A DNA stretch of 64,000 nt, taken from contig NZ_UQBH01000007.1 of assembly GCF_900539295.1 (NCBI RefSeq), positions 33,239 to 97,238 of the forward strand, given 5' to 3'. Each line of letters opens with the position of its first letter. Position 1 is the first letter of the stretch. The notes beneath the pieces were generated by a model. That model was not told where the DNA came from. It did not search any database and saw nothing but the letters and a program-made list of their open reading frames with translations. Below, piece by piece: positions 1-8,913 of the stretch. Both the position numbers and the translations under genes were made by a program. This DNA comes from an uncultured Megasphaera sp. (GTDB lineage: Bacteria; Bacillota; Negativicutes; Veillonellales; Megasphaeraceae).

Positions 1-760
1 CGCCGATGGCCAGGCTGCCGCTTTCGATCTGACCCTGGAAACCGCGGAAGGTATGGTTCGGCCGGCAGACGCGCTGAATGGGAAGGTAAAAGCCTTCTTC
101 GTCATTTTCTTCGACGTCGACTGTTTCCAAGTATTCGAGGATGGTCGGGCCGTCGTACCAAGCCATGGGCACGGACTTTTTGGTAACGTTGTCCCCTTCC
201 GTCGCCGAGACGGGAATAAAGACAGCATTTTCCAATTCCAAGTCGTCCCGAAGAGCTTCGATATCCTGTTTGATGGCTTCAAAGCGCTTCTGATCGTAGT
301 CGACGAGGTCCATCTTGTTGATGGCAAAGATGAAGTAGCGGATGCCCATGAGGGCGCAGATCCGGGCGTGGCGCCGGGTCTGGACCAAGACGCCCTGGGT
401 GGCATCGATGAGGATGATGGCCAAATCGGCAAAAGAGGCGCCGACGGCCATGTTGCGCGTATATTCTTCGTGGCCCGGCGTATCGGCGACGATGAAGCTG
501 CGATTATCCGTATTGAAGTAGCGATAGGCCACGTCGATGGTGATGCCCTGTTCCCGTTCGGCCATGAGCCCGTCGAGGAGGAGCGAATAGTCGATGGCGC
601 CGCCGCGGCTGCCGACCTTACTTTCCAGCTCCAAAGCTCGTTTCTGGTCGGCATAGAGCAGTTTGGCATCGTACAGTAAGTGGCCGATCAAGGTCGATTT
701 GCCGTCGTCGACGCTGCCGCAGGTGATGAATCTTAATAACCCGTTTTCATTTCTGTCCAT
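1..760 (-). CDS. cysN: Sulfate adenylyltransferase large subunit CysN (3' end beyond the window)
   Basis: This is the GTPase subunit of ATP sulfurylase, which couples GTP hydrolysis to APS formation by CysD. About 253 N-terminal codons are present and the rest lies left of base 1. The translation opens [14 protein letters not shown] and runs into a P-loop GSVDDGKST, then DTPGHEEYTRNM (G3) and NKMDLVD (G4), all typical of an EF-Tu-like G domain. The ATG overlaps the cysD stop as TAATG, so translation is probably coupled. A C-terminal CysC fusion cannot be excluded because the end is missing. Confidence 0.93.
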   Translation of the reverse strand, partial: MDRNENGLLRFITCGSVDDGKSTLIGHLLYDAKLLYADQKRALELESKVGSRGGAIDYSLLLDGLMAEREQGITIDVAYRYFNTDNRSFIVADTPGHEEYTRNMAVGASFADLAIILIDATQGVLVQTRRHARICALMGIRYFIFAINKMDLVDYDQKRFEAIKQDIEALRDDLELENAVFIPVSATEGDNVTKKSVPMAWYDGPTILEYLETVDVEENDEEGFYLPIQRVCRPNHTFRGFQGQIESGSLAIG

Positions 761-1659
761 TAGAAATACCCCTCTCTCTTTCTGCGTTCCATGCTGCCGG
801 CTGCTTCATTGTCGATGACCCGGCTCGTCCGTTCTGACGATACGGCACTCAAGGTTTCGTCGATGATGGCGTCCAGCGTGTCGGCATCCGATTCGATGCC
901 CCCCGTAAGCGGATAGCAGCCCAGGGTCCGGAAGCGAATCTTTTTATGCATGACTTCTTCACCGGGTTTGAGGCGCATGCGGTCGTCGTCGACCATGATG
1001 ATGTTGCCGTCGCGGTAGACGCAGGGCCGTTCAGCGGCAAAATACAGGGATACGATATCGATGTTTTCCCGCTTGATGTACTGCCAGATATCCTTTTCCG
1101 TCCAGTTGGAAATAGGAAATACACGCATACTTTCCCCTTTATGGATATGGGTGTTGTACAGTTTCCACATTTCCGGACGCTGGTTTTTCGGATCCCAAGC
1201 CTGAGCTTCGTTGCGGAAGGAGAAGATACGTTCCTTGGCACGGGACTTTTCTTCGTCGCGCCGACCGCCGCCGAAAGCTGCCGTAAAGCCGTATTGGTTC
1301 AGGGCCTGCTTTAAGGCCTGGGTCTTCATGATATCCGTATAGGACGCGCCGTAATCGAAGGGGTTGACCCCTTGTTTTACCCCTTCCTGATTGATATGTT
1401 CAATGAGCTGGAGGCCGTATTTTTTCATCGTTTCATCGCGGAAGCGAATCATTTCCTTAAACTTCCAGGTCGTGTTGACGTGGAGGAAAGGAAAAGGCGG
1501 CTTTTCCGGATAAAAGGCTTTCAAGGCCAAATGGAGCATGACCGAGCTGTCTTTGCCGATGGAATAGAGCATGACGGGCTTTTCACACTCTGCAGCCACT
1601 TCGCGGATGATGTAAATCGCTTCGGCTTCCAAGTTGTCAAGATGCGATAATGCAGACAT
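760..1659 (-). CDS. cysD: Sulfate adenylyltransferase small subunit CysD
   Basis: This catalytic subunit of ATP sulfurylase makes APS from ATP and sulfate. The 299-aa length is normal for CysD. The PP-loop SIGKDSSVM lies near residue 33, and the [15 protein letters not shown] and [10 protein letters not shown] segments are family hallmarks. The start has a strong GGGGG ribosome site six bases upstream. It follows aprB by 37 bp and is coupled to cysN by TAATG. It belongs to the riboswitch-led sulfate operon that starts at cysK. Confidence 0.95.
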   Translation of the reverse strand: MSALSHLDNLEAEAIYIIREVAAECEKPVMLYSIGKDSSVMLHLALKAFYPEKPPFPFLHVNTTWKFKEMIRFRDETMKKYGLQLIEHINQEGVKQGVNPFDYGASYTDIMKTQALKQALNQYGFTAAFGGGRRDEEKSRAKERIFSFRNEAQAWDPKNQRPEMWKLYNTHIHKGESMRVFPISNWTEKDIWQYIKRENIDIVSLYFAAERPCVYRDGNIIMVDDDRMRLKPGEEVMHKKIRFRTLGCYPLTGGIESDADTLDAIIDETLSAVSSERTSRVIDNEAAGSMERRKREGYF

Positions 1660-1696
1660 AATAATCCCCCTCTAAACAGATAGATAGTAAGGCCGG

Positions 1697-2011
1697 TTAA
1701 TACGAATTGGCCTGTTTGCGGTCGATGGTAATCGTTTCTTCCTTGCCGTCTGGCCGGTGAATGTGCCACTTGATGAACTGTCCTTCGGTAGTGACGTTCA
1801 TCGTGCTGCCCCGGCCGCCCATATCGGCGCCGAGGTAAAAGTCGATGGCCTGAACGGGACACTCTTTGACGCAGGATACACAGCCCCAACAGTCTTTGGG
1901 GTAATGCATCCAGGCCTTGCCGGCGTCGTTCATATCGATGAGGCTGCCCGGGCAGACGGACACACAGCGTTTGCAGCCGATGCAGCGGTCTTGATTAATG
2001 CGAATGCTCAT
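1697..2011 (-). CDS. aprB: APS reductase beta subunit AprB (short form, 2x[4Fe-4S])
   Basis: This ferredoxin-like subunit passes electrons to the FAD of AprA. Two cluster motifs are visible: Cys10, 13, 16 and 20, and Cys41, 44, 47 and 51, each followed by Pro. A short beta-rich tail after residue 55 (with KWHIHRPDG) resembles the AprB C-terminal region. At 104 aa it is clearly shorter than AprB of sulfate respirers (about 150-165 aa as I recall), so most of the arm that clamps AprA is missing. The 5' end overlaps the aprA stop by 17 bp. The sulfate assimilation context argues for an assimilatory role. A generic 4Fe-4S ferredoxin label would also fit but ignores the aprA partner. Confidence 0.88.
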   Translation of the reverse strand: MSIRINQDRCIGCKRCVSVCPGSLIDMNDAGKAWMHYPKDCWGCVSCVKECPVQAIDFYLGADMGGRGSTMNVTTEGQFIKWHIHRPDGKEETITIDRKQANSY

Positions 2012-3692
2012 AAAGAGTCCCTCCTGATACTAAGTCGCGGTACACCATGTGAATCTGACCGTCTTCATCCATGCGGGAATTGACGTATTTCAGCCATTCG
2101 TCCTTCTGGTCGGGATAGTCGAGGTTTTCGGCAAAGGAATGCCACCGCGTTTCCTTGCGGGCCCGGAGGTGGGCAATGAGGACTTTGCAGACCGTCAGCC
2201 GTTCCCGGAGTTCGTAGACGAAGAGCAGTTCATGGTAATCGCCGGCACCGACGCTGGTCGCCAGATCCGTGAGCTGGTCGATTTTTTCATCGGCCAGCGC
2301 CAGCTGTCGTTCATTGTACTGGTAATGGCTGCCGATGCCGCCGGCGTAGGTGTCCATGACTTTCTGCATGGCTTCTTCCAGTTCTTCGACGGTAAAGAAA
2401 GGCCGTTCTTCGCCGAGGAAGGCGTTGTATTCAGCCACCTTGTCGGCTAAGATCTGCCGTTCTTCGTCAGCCGTCAGTTCAAAACCTTCGGACAGGGCCG
2501 TTTCCACGATGTGCTTAGCGGCGATTTCCCCTTCGACGAGGGCACCGGTTACGTACTTCTGCGGGCAGCCGCCGGCGACGTCACCGGCAGCATAGAGGCC
2601 GTGAATCGTCGTCTGCCGATGGGTATCGACCCAGTAGCCGCTGGCCGTATGGCCGCCGACGACGTAAGGTTCGGTCCCTTCGATTTCGACGTTCTGCTGA
2701 CTCGGCCGTTTCCCCGATTCAATCCACTTCAAGGTCTGGCTCGGTGCCATATTGAGGTAGGCTTTTAAGAGGGCTTCATCTTCGTCAGCCGTCAGCCCCT
2801 CTGTCTTGAGGTAGCACGGTCCCTTGCCGTCAAGGCTTTCCCGGACCGTACCGTAGAGGCGCTGAGACGTGGTCAGGCCGTATTTATCTTCATAGACTTC
2901 GCCTTTGGCGTTGATCTGCTTGGCGCCGACGCCTTGGGCGATGGTCCCCGTCGGGGCAATGGTATCCTTGCAGCGCAGGGCGATGAAGCGCATTTCAAAG
3001 GTCGTCATTTCAGCGCCGGCCCGGATGCCCATAGCGTAGCCTGCGCCCGTATTAAAGGGGCAGTACCACATCTTATGGCGGGAAAAGCCGGGGTTGTTGG
3101 GCCGATAGAGGCCGGCTGCACCGCCGGTGGCGCAGAGGACGGCCTTGGCCCGGATTTCATAGGCTGTACCGGTCCGGATATCGAAGCCTAAGGCTCCGGC
3201 AATGCGGTTGTCGCGGACGATGTAGTCGGTGATATTCAAGTGGTTGATGACCTGTACGCCGTCCAGTTTCTGTACGGCATCGGCTAAGATGGTCTTGATG
3301 TTTTCGCCGTTGATCTTGATGTTGCGCGGGCCGCGGGTGACGTATTCCCCCTGTTCGTCCTTCAAGATGACCAGGCCCAGTTCTTCGAGCTTTTTAGTGA
3401 CTTCATTGAGGCCTTCCGACATGGTCAAAAGAAGGTCTTCGCGGACGATGCCGGCAGCGTCTTTTTTGGCGTAGTCCACATAGAACTGCGGCGTATGGCC
3501 CTTGGTGATATAGGCATTCAAGGCGTTGACACCGGCTGCCAGACAACCGCTGCGGCGAATGTCTGCCTTTTCGGCGATGACCACGGAAGCCTCTGACAGG
3601 CTCTTGAGGGTCAGGGCGGCGTAACAGCCGGCCGTGCCTCCGCCGATGATGAGGACATCGGTATGGATGATTTGCTCCTTGGTAATCTGCAT
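1995..3692 (-). CDS. aprA: APS reductase alpha subunit AprA (assimilatory-type flavoprotein)
   Basis: This FAD enzyme of the fumarate reductase/succinate dehydrogenase flavoprotein family is predicted to reduce APS to sulfite and AMP. The N-terminal dinucleotide motif VLIIGGGTAGCYAA starts near residue 14, and a second FAD signature, GLYAAGDVAGG, lies near residue 370. The tail (ETRWHSF, then the NLDYPD region) matches AprA. The 565-aa length is below the roughly 650 aa of dissimilatory AprA. Neighbours are the sulfate transporter upstream and aprB, cysD and cysN downstream; no qmoABC and no cysH are seen. The alternative is a general fumarate reductase flavoprotein, but the aprB and cysDN context makes AprA more likely. 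Confidence 0.88.
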   Translation of the reverse strand: MQITKEQIIHTDVLIIGGGTAGCYAALTLKSLSEASVVIAEKADIRRSGCLAAGVNALNAYITKGHTPQFYVDYAKKDAAGIVREDLLLTMSEGLNEVTKKLEELGLVILKDEQGEYVTRGPRNIKINGENIKTILADAVQKLDGVQVINHLNITDYIVRDNRIAGALGFDIRTGTAYEIRAKAVLCATGGAAGLYRPNNPGFSRHKMWYCPFNTGAGYAMGIRAGAEMTTFEMRFIALRCKDTIAPTGTIAQGVGAKQINAKGEVYEDKYGLTTSQRLYGTVRESLDGKGPCYLKTEGLTADEDEALLKAYLNMAPSQTLKWIESGKRPSQQNVEIEGTEPYVVGGHTASGYWVDTHRQTTIHGLYAAGDVAGGCPQKYVTGALVEGEIAAKHIVETALSEGFELTADEERQILADKVAEYNAFLGEERPFFTVEELEEAMQKVMDTYAGGIGSHYQYNERQLALADEKIDQLTDLATSVGAGDYHELLFVYELRERLTVCKVLIAHLRARKETRWHSFAENLDYPDQKDEWLKYVNSRMDEDGQIHMVYRDLVSGGTLYEHSH

Positions 3693-3708
3693 GGTATAAC
3701 TCCTTCGC

Positions 3709-4770
3709 TTAAATATAGAATATATCGCCGCCGCTCATGGCGCTGTTTTCTCGTAAATAGGTCTTATCGCCGTCGAGGACGTGGAGGCGGTAAATGAGGA
3801 CCTGCACCGTTTCACCGACCTCAAGGGCCGGTGCATCAAAAGCGTATTCGCCGTGAACGAGGATATCTTTGATGCGAACGGTCACGTCGAGGCGGCTGCC
3901 CCGGAAGACGACGGCTTCGACGACGCCGTATTCCGCGGCGCTGGCGTAGCGCTTCATGGTCCCCTGTTTATAAATCTTGAGGAATTCCGGCCGGATGATG
4001 GCCTTTTTCGGGCCGCCGATGTTGACGAAGCCCGTGAGGATGCTGCAGTTATCGATGACGACAGGCGTCCCGATGAACTGGGCCACAAAAGGCGTCTCGG
4101 GCTTGCTGTAAATGTCGAAGGGCGTCCCGACCTGCTCGATTCGGCCGCGGTTGGTAATGATGATTTCATCGGCCACCTCGACGGCCTCATCCTGGTCGTG
4201 GGTGACGAAGAGGCTGGTAATGCCGACGCGGTGAATGGTCTCCTTCAGCCAGTTGCGAAGTTCCTGCCGCACTTTGGCATCAATGGCCGCAAAAGGTTCA
4301 TCGAGGAGGAGGACCTGAGGCTTCGGCGCCAAGGCCCTGGCAAAGGCCACGCGCTGGCGCTGGCCGCCGGAAAGCTGGTTGGGATAGCGCCCTTCCATGC
4401 CGGCCAGGCCGACTAGGTCGATCATCTCCAGGACCCGTTCACGAATCTGTTTCTTCCCCATCCCCTGAATGGTAAGGCCGAAGGCGACGTTGTCAAAGAC
4501 CGTCATATAGCGAAACAGGGCGTAGTTCTGAAAGACGAAGCCGATGCCCCGCTTGGCAGCAGGAATGTCATTGACTCGTTTGCCGTCGATGACGATGTCG
4601 CCGCTGTTAGGATTTTCAAGGCCCGCCAGCATGCGCAGGATCGTCGTCTTACCGCTGCCGCTGGGCCCCAAAAGGGCGACGAGCTTGCCCTTCTCGACGC
4701 CAAAGGAAACGTCCCGCGAGGCGTGGAAGGAGCCGTAATTTTTTTCAATATGCTTCATCTCGACGTACAT
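3709..4770 (-). CDS. cysA: Sulfate/thiosulfate ABC transporter ATPase CysA
   Basis: This ATPase energises sulfate import through CysT and CysW. Walker A GPSGSGKTT lies at residues 35-43, the signature LSGGQRQRVA near 135, Walker B LLLDEPFAAID follows, and the switch His is in VTHDQDEA. The C-terminal part (about 235-353) is a TOBE/MOP-like regulatory domain. The 353-aa length is normal for CysA. It lies 11 bp downstream of cysW and 16 bp upstream of aprA, inside the operon. Confidence 0.93.
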   Translation of the reverse strand: MYVEMKHIEKNYGSFHASRDVSFGVEKGKLVALLGPSGSGKTTILRMLAGLENPNSGDIVIDGKRVNDIPAAKRGIGFVFQNYALFRYMTVFDNVAFGLTIQGMGKKQIRERVLEMIDLVGLAGMEGRYPNQLSGGQRQRVAFARALAPKPQVLLLDEPFAAIDAKVRQELRNWLKETIHRVGITSLFVTHDQDEAVEVADEIIITNRGRIEQVGTPFDIYSKPETPFVAQFIGTPVVIDNCSILTGFVNIGGPKKAIIRPEFLKIYKQGTMKRYASAAEYGVVEAVVFRGSRLDVTVRIKDILVHGEYAFDAPALEVGETVQVLIYRLHVLDGDKTYLRENSAMSGGDIFYI

Positions 4771-4781
4771 GACATCACCTC

Positions 4782-5612
4782 CTATGATGGCTTGTGGAGC
4801 TTCGATTCAAAGAATACTCTCAGCAAGAGAACGCCGACGGCCAATAGCACCAATAAGGACGACACGGCAAAGGCTGCCGTAATGGCGTCGGCCGATCCCG
4901 ACTGGTAGAGGGCATCGATTTCAAGGGGCAGGGTAAAGGTTTCGCCCCGCAGTTTCGACATGGCACTGACAGCACCGAATTCGCCGAGGGCCCGGGCCGA
5001 ACAGAGGACGATGCCGTACAATAAGGCCCATTTGATCTGCGGCAGAGTTATGCGGAAGAAAATCGTCCTGCCCTTGGCCCCCATGAGGGCCGCCGCCTCT
5101 TCTTCATCGCGGCCGTTGGCGTGAAGGACTGGGATGATTTCCCGGAAGACGAAGGGAAAGGTGACGAAAATCGTCGCCAAGATGACGCCGGGAACGGCGA
5201 AGACGATTTGAATATCGGTCCCTAAATAGTCGTTCAGGACTTCAATCCACTGACCAATCCAGCCCATGCGGCCGAAGGTCATGATGAAGGCCAGGCCGGC
5301 AATGACCGGCGAGACAGAAAAAGGGATGTCGATGAGGGTCGTCAACAAGTGCTTTCCCCGGAAATCGAATTTTGCGATGGCCCAGGCGGCACAGAGGCCG
5401 AAGACGGTATTGACGGCGACGGCAATGACCGTGGCAATCAAAGTCAGGCGCAGGGCCGACAGGACGTAAGGCGTCGTAAGGGCTCTGACATAGAAGGCCC
5501 AGCCTTCGGCCAGAGAATTGACCAGGACCGAAATGAGGGGCACGATGAGCATGATGACGACGAAGACGACGCTGATGCTCAGTAAGAGTATTTCTGTCTT
5601 GCTGTGCTTCAT
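4782..5612 (-). CDS. cysW: Sulfate ABC transporter permease CysW
   Basis: This inner-membrane permease forms the sulfate channel with CysT. The 276-aa protein has six predicted hydrophobic segments and the EAA loop DEEEAAALMGAKGRTIFFRI that contacts CysA. The sequence ALGEFGAVSAMS is typical of CysW. It ends 11 bp before cysA and follows cysT by 12 bp. Confidence 0.92.
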   Translation of the reverse strand: MKHSKTEILLLSISVVFVVIMLIVPLISVLVNSLAEGWAFYVRALTTPYVLSALRLTLIATVIAVAVNTVFGLCAAWAIAKFDFRGKHLLTTLIDIPFSVSPVIAGLAFIMTFGRMGWIGQWIEVLNDYLGTDIQIVFAVPGVILATIFVTFPFVFREIIPVLHANGRDEEEAAALMGAKGRTIFFRITLPQIKWALLYGIVLCSARALGEFGAVSAMSKLRGETFTLPLEIDALYQSGSADAITAAFAVSSLLVLLAVGVLLLRVFFESKLHKPS

Positions 5613-5624
5613 GATTCCCCTCCT

Positions 5625-6470
5625 CTACTGAACGCGGCGAGCCTGCCAGACCTGAATCATATTGATGGAAAAGAGCATGGCAAAGGCGATGATAAGCATG
5701 ACCAGGGCGATGGCCGTAGCACCGGCATAGTCGACATAATTGAGCTTCTGCATGATGACGTAGGACACGACCTGAGTATGATTGCGGGCACTGTTGCCGG
5801 CAATGTAGATGACACTGCCGTATTCACCGAGGCCCCTGGCAAAGGCCAGGCCGAAGCCGGTCAAGAGAGCCGGCCGCAGTTCGGGAAAGATAATGCGCCG
5901 GAAGATGGTGAACTTCGATGCGCCGAGCATACTGCCCGCCTCTTCATAGGTCGGATCCAAGTTTTCCAAGACCGGCTGAATGGAGCGGACGACAAAGGGT
6001 ATGCCGACGAAGACCAGGGCGATGACCAGGCCGATATGGGTATAGGCAATGGAAATGCCGTACTGGGCGAAGAAGCTGCCGAAGAAGCCCGTATCGGCAT
6101 AGAGCTTCGATAAGGTAATACCGGCAACGGCTGTCGGCAAGGCAAAGGGCAGCTCGATGACGCCGTTTAAGAGGGCCTTGCCGCGAAATTCATAGCGGAC
6201 CAGGACCCAGGCTAAGATAAAGCCGAAGAACGAATTGATCAGCGCTGCCAAGAAGGAGCTGCCGATAGTCGTTATGAAGGCATTGCGAATGGCGCTGTTG
6301 GTGATGAGCTTAGCGTAGTCATTGGCCGTCAACTGAAAGGCGTGGCCTAAAATCGACATCAACGGGATGAGTATCAATAAGGACAGCATGGCTAAGGTCA
6401 CGCCCATGGTCAGGCCAAAACCGGGAATAATTCGGTTTCGCCCGCCCGCCGGGTTTGAAAATGGATTCAT
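5625..6470 (-). CDS. cysT: Sulfate ABC transporter permease CysT (CysU)
   Basis: This is the second permease subunit, with the EAA loop YEEAGSMLGASKFTIFRRI and the family sequence RGLGEYGSVIYIAGN. I chose the internal ATG at 6470 because AGGAGG is then seven bases upstream; the ATG at 6476 would leave only one base. It follows sbp by 12 bp. Six hydrophobic segments are visible in about 281 aa. Confidence 0.92.
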   Translation of the reverse strand: MNPFSNPAGGRNRIIPGFGLTMGVTLAMLSLLILIPLMSILGHAFQLTANDYAKLITNSAIRNAFITTIGSSFLAALINSFFGFILAWVLVRYEFRGKALLNGVIELPFALPTAVAGITLSKLYADTGFFGSFFAQYGISIAYTHIGLVIALVFVGIPFVVRSIQPVLENLDPTYEEAGSMLGASKFTIFRRIIFPELRPALLTGFGLAFARGLGEYGSVIYIAGNSARNHTQVVSYVIMQKLNYVDYAGATAIALVMLIIAFAMLFSINMIQVWQARRVQ

Positions 6471-6482
6471 CTGCATCCCTCC

Positions 6483-7520
6483 TTATTGACTGCCATCGAC
6501 ATCAGCCATGATTTTATCAAACATAGCATCATCGTCGAAGAATTTGACATAGGCTGCCTCCCAGCCGCCGAAGTCGCTGATGCGCGTCAACTTGACGTTA
6601 AGATCAAAGCGGTCGGCATAGCGCCGGAGAATATCCGGGTTGGACGGCCTGAAGTCGTTCTTGGCGGCCAGTTCCTGGCCTTCATCGGAATAGAGGTAGC
6701 GCAGGTATTCTTCAGCAGCCTGTTCGTGACCCTTGCGGCGAGCCAGCCGATCGACGACGGCTACACTGGGCTGAGCCAAGATGCTGATGCTGGGTACGAC
6801 GAGTTCAAAGCGGCCGGGATATTCGCGCATCGTATAGAGCGCTTCGTTCTCCCAGGCAATGAGGACGTCTCCCTGCCCGTTTTCGACGAAGGTCGTCGTC
6901 GAGCCCCGGGCACCGGCGTCCATAACGGTGACATGACGGTAGAGGTCGGTCATGAAGGCCCGGGTCTTGATTTCATTCCCCCCGAAATGATCAAGGCCCC
7001 AACTCCAAGCGGCCAAAAAGTTCCAACAGGCACCGCCGCTGCTCTTAGGATCGGGCGTAATGACACTGACGCCGGATTTCGTCAAATCGTCCCAGTCGCG
7101 TATCCCCTTAGGATTCCCCTTGCGAACCAGAAAGACGATGGTCGACGTGTACGGCGCCGAATCATCAGGCAGTTCCTGCTGCCAGCCGGCGTGGATCAGT
7201 CCGGCCCGTTCTAAGCGCTCGACGTCATAGGCCAGGGCCAGGGTGACGACGTCAGCCCGGCTGCCTTCGATGACCGACCGGGCCTGACTGCCCGACCCGC
7301 CGTGAGACTGGACGATACGGATGTCCTTCCCGGTCTGCGCTTTATAATGCTTCTGAAAGGCTTCATTATATTCTTTATACAGTTCACGCGTTGGATCATA
7401 CGAGACGTTGGTCAAGGTAAGCGTGTCCTCATCAGTTCCTCGACCGCAGCCGGCCAAGAGACCGGCCGCCGTGAGGACTGCCGTGACAGTCAGTACCGCT
7501 ATGATTTTTTTGTGCTTCAT
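6483..7520 (-). CDS. sbp: Sulfate-binding lipoprotein Sbp/CysP
   Basis: This extracytoplasmic sulfate receptor feeds the CysTWA transporter. The N-terminus is a lipoprotein signal (MKHKKII, a hydrophobic core, then LLAGC with Cys25). The mature part contains SHGGSGSQARSVIEG, a typical sulfate-contact region, and later SSGGACWNF. The 345-aa length is normal. It lies 32 bp downstream of cysK. Confidence 0.93.
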   Translation of the reverse strand: MKHKKIIAVLTVTAVLTAAGLLAGCGRGTDEDTLTLTNVSYDPTRELYKEYNEAFQKHYKAQTGKDIRIVQSHGGSGSQARSVIEGSRADVVTLALAYDVERLERAGLIHAGWQQELPDDSAPYTSTIVFLVRKGNPKGIRDWDDLTKSGVSVITPDPKSSGGACWNFLAAWSWGLDHFGGNEIKTRAFMTDLYRHVTVMDAGARGSTTTFVENGQGDVLIAWENEALYTMREYPGRFELVVPSISILAQPSVAVVDRLARRKGHEQAAEEYLRYLYSDEGQELAAKNDFRPSNPDILRRYADRFDLNVKLTRISDFGGWEAAYVKFFDDDAMFDKIMADVDGSQ

Positions 7521-7552
7521 ATCTTTTCCCCCTCGATACCGACTGCAGGGCC

Positions 7553-8491
7553 TTACAGCCCTTCTTCAAATAATGACGTTGATAAATAGCGCTCGCCGCC
7601 GTCCGGCAGGAGGACGACGATGGTCTTGCCCTCATTTTCCGGACGCTTGGCGACGGTCAGAGCCGCCGCTAAGGACGCGCCTGACGAAATACCTACCAAG
7701 AGGCCGTCGGTCTTGGCCACTTCCCGGGCCTGTTCATAAGCAGCTTCGTTCGATACATCGATCACATCATCTACGAGTGACATATCGAGAACGCTGGGAA
7801 TGAAGCCGGCGCCAATCCCCTGAATGGCGTGGGGCCCGGGCTTTCCGCCGCGAAGGACGGCCGAATCTTTCGGCTCGACGGCGACGATCTGCACGTCCCG
7901 GTTATGGCTTTTTAACCCCTCAGCCGTACCGGTAATGGTGCCGCCCGTCCCGACGGACGAAATGAAGATGTCGACGGTGCCGTCCGTATCGCGCCAGATT
8001 TCTTCGGCCGTCGTCGTCCGGTGGATGGCCGGATTGGCCGGATTGTCGAACTGCTGCGGAATGAAGGCATTGCCATAAGACTTTCGCAGTTCTTCGGCCT
8101 TGCCGATACTGCCGCGCATCCCCTCGATGCCCGGTGTCAGCACGACTTCAGCCCCCAAGGCCTTGACGATTTTCTGCCTTTCCAGGCTCATCGTGTCCGG
8201 CATGGTCAAGATCAGGTGCAGGCCCTTCACGGCGGCGGCCATGGCCAGGCCTATTCCGGTGTTGCCGCTCGTCGGTTCGATGATGACCGTATCCTTATCG
8301 ATCTTGCCGGCTTGTATCCCGGCGTCGATCATGGCCACGGCCACTCGGTCCTTGACGCTGCCCAAGGGATTGAAGTATTCAAGCTTGGCCAGGACCCGGC
8401 CTTTGATGCCGTGTACCTCCTGCCAGCGAGTCAGCTCCAAGAGCGGCGTATGGCCGACCAGGTCGGTCACGTGTTTTGCGATATGCGCCAT
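7553..8491 (-). CDS. cysK: Cysteine synthase A (O-acetylserine sulfhydrylase)
   Basis: This PLP enzyme makes cysteine from O-acetylserine and sulfide. The PLP lysine is K47 in NPLGSVKDR, the substrate loop is [10 protein letters not shown], and the phosphate cradle is GTGGTITG. I chose the ATG at 8491, giving 312 aa, because GGAGGA precedes it and the family starts near here; the frame stays open to 8575 but that part lies in the riboswitch leader. It is the first gene of the sulfate operon, so the riboswitch and terminator just upstream should control the whole unit. Confidence 0.95.
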   Translation of the reverse strand: MAHIAKHVTDLVGHTPLLELTRWQEVHGIKGRVLAKLEYFNPLGSVKDRVAVAMIDAGIQAGKIDKDTVIIEPTSGNTGIGLAMAAAVKGLHLILTMPDTMSLERQKIVKALGAEVVLTPGIEGMRGSIGKAEELRKSYGNAFIPQQFDNPANPAIHRTTTAEEIWRDTDGTVDIFISSVGTGGTITGTAEGLKSHNRDVQIVAVEPKDSAVLRGGKPGPHAIQGIGAGFIPSVLDMSLVDDVIDVSNEAAYEQAREVAKTDGLLVGISSGASLAAALTVAKRPENEGKTIVVLLPDGGERYLSTSLFEEGL

Positions 8492-8510
8492 AAGATTCCT
8501 CCATATTGCC

Positions 8511-8546
8511 AAAAGAAAAGCGCCACCTGTGATAAGCAGATGGCGC
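8511..8546 (-). terminator. Intrinsic terminator of the SAM riboswitch expression platform
   Basis: On the minus strand GCGCCATCTG pairs with CAGGTGGCGC around a seven-base loop and is followed by TTTTCTTTT. It sits between the SAM aptamer and the cysK ribosome site, as expected for a transcriptional OFF switch when SAM is bound. Confidence 0.9.
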
Positions 8547-8570
8547 AAGAAATAAACGTATGCCCATGAC

Positions 8571-8665
8571 TTCATCTGCCAGGTAAAATCCTGCTGGAAT
8601 TGGCACCTTACATGCGTAGGTTGCCGCAGCGTCGTCGGGCCAGTCCCTCGGCTGCTCTGGATGAA
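8571..8665 (-). ncRNA. SAM-I riboswitch (S-box) upstream of cysK
   Basis: The minus strand carries the conserved core GAGGGACTGGCCC followed by GCGGCAACC, with an AGAG motif five bases 5' of it. The outer P1 stem is TTCATC (5') with GATGAA (3'). The aptamer ends about 25 bases before the terminator hairpin. By family knowledge, SAM binding favours the terminator and shuts off the downstream genes. This ties sulfate uptake, APS reduction and cysteine synthesis to the SAM pool. Confidence 0.95.
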
Positions 8666-8670
8666 TAGGT

Positions 8671-8711
8671 TCGTATTGTATTGTCCTATGACAGATGGCT
8701 GTACAATACGA
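8671..8711 (-). promoter_or_regulatory. Perfect 10-bp inverted repeat at the proximal cysK start site
   Basis: TCGTATTGTA (8671-8680) and TACAATACGA (8702-8711) are exact reverse complements separated by 21 bp. The right arm touches the -10 box of the proximal promoter and the left arm lies just before the aptamer. It could be a repressor operator, or a 5' hairpin in transcripts from the distal promoter. No regulator is identified. Confidence 0.5.
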
Positions 8712-8738
8712 TTATATCGTACAACACATGATGGTCAA
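8711..8738 (-). promoter_or_regulatory. Proximal sigma-A promoter of the cysK operon
   Basis: TTGACC (8733-8738), a 16-bp spacer and TATAAT (8711-8716) read on the minus strand. The start would fall near 8704, about 40 bases before the riboswitch aptamer. Confidence 0.75.
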
Positions 8739-8773
8739 ATTTTTTAAGTACCCCATGATGACATACCTCATTC

Positions 8774-8846
8774 TTATACAATGTATACAACAACGATTCG
8801 CTTGAAACGTTACTGGAATTGTACACTTTGTAAGGCTTCTTGTCAA
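8774..8846 (-). promoter_or_regulatory. Distal cysK promoter and nearby palindromic element
   Basis: TTGACA (8841-8846), a 17-bp spacer and TACAAT (8818-8823) form a near-consensus promoter on the minus strand. Downstream of its start lies an imperfect palindrome (TTGTATAC, then ATTGTATAA) near 8774-8792 with an ATAC-N3-GTAT core, a possible binding site. The 8492-8913 stretch holds no gene; it carries the riboswitch, terminator, two promoters and these repeats. Confidence 0.65.
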
Positions 8847-8913
8847 GGTGTTTTATGAAAAAAATGAAATAAAAAGTTAAAATAACCTATAAAAAGCCCG
8901 TCACAGACCTTCA

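Noticed and set aside
53..679. Open frame on the plus strand opposite cysN
   Set aside because: It is the mirror of the cysN coding frame; the minus frame carries clear GTPase motifs.
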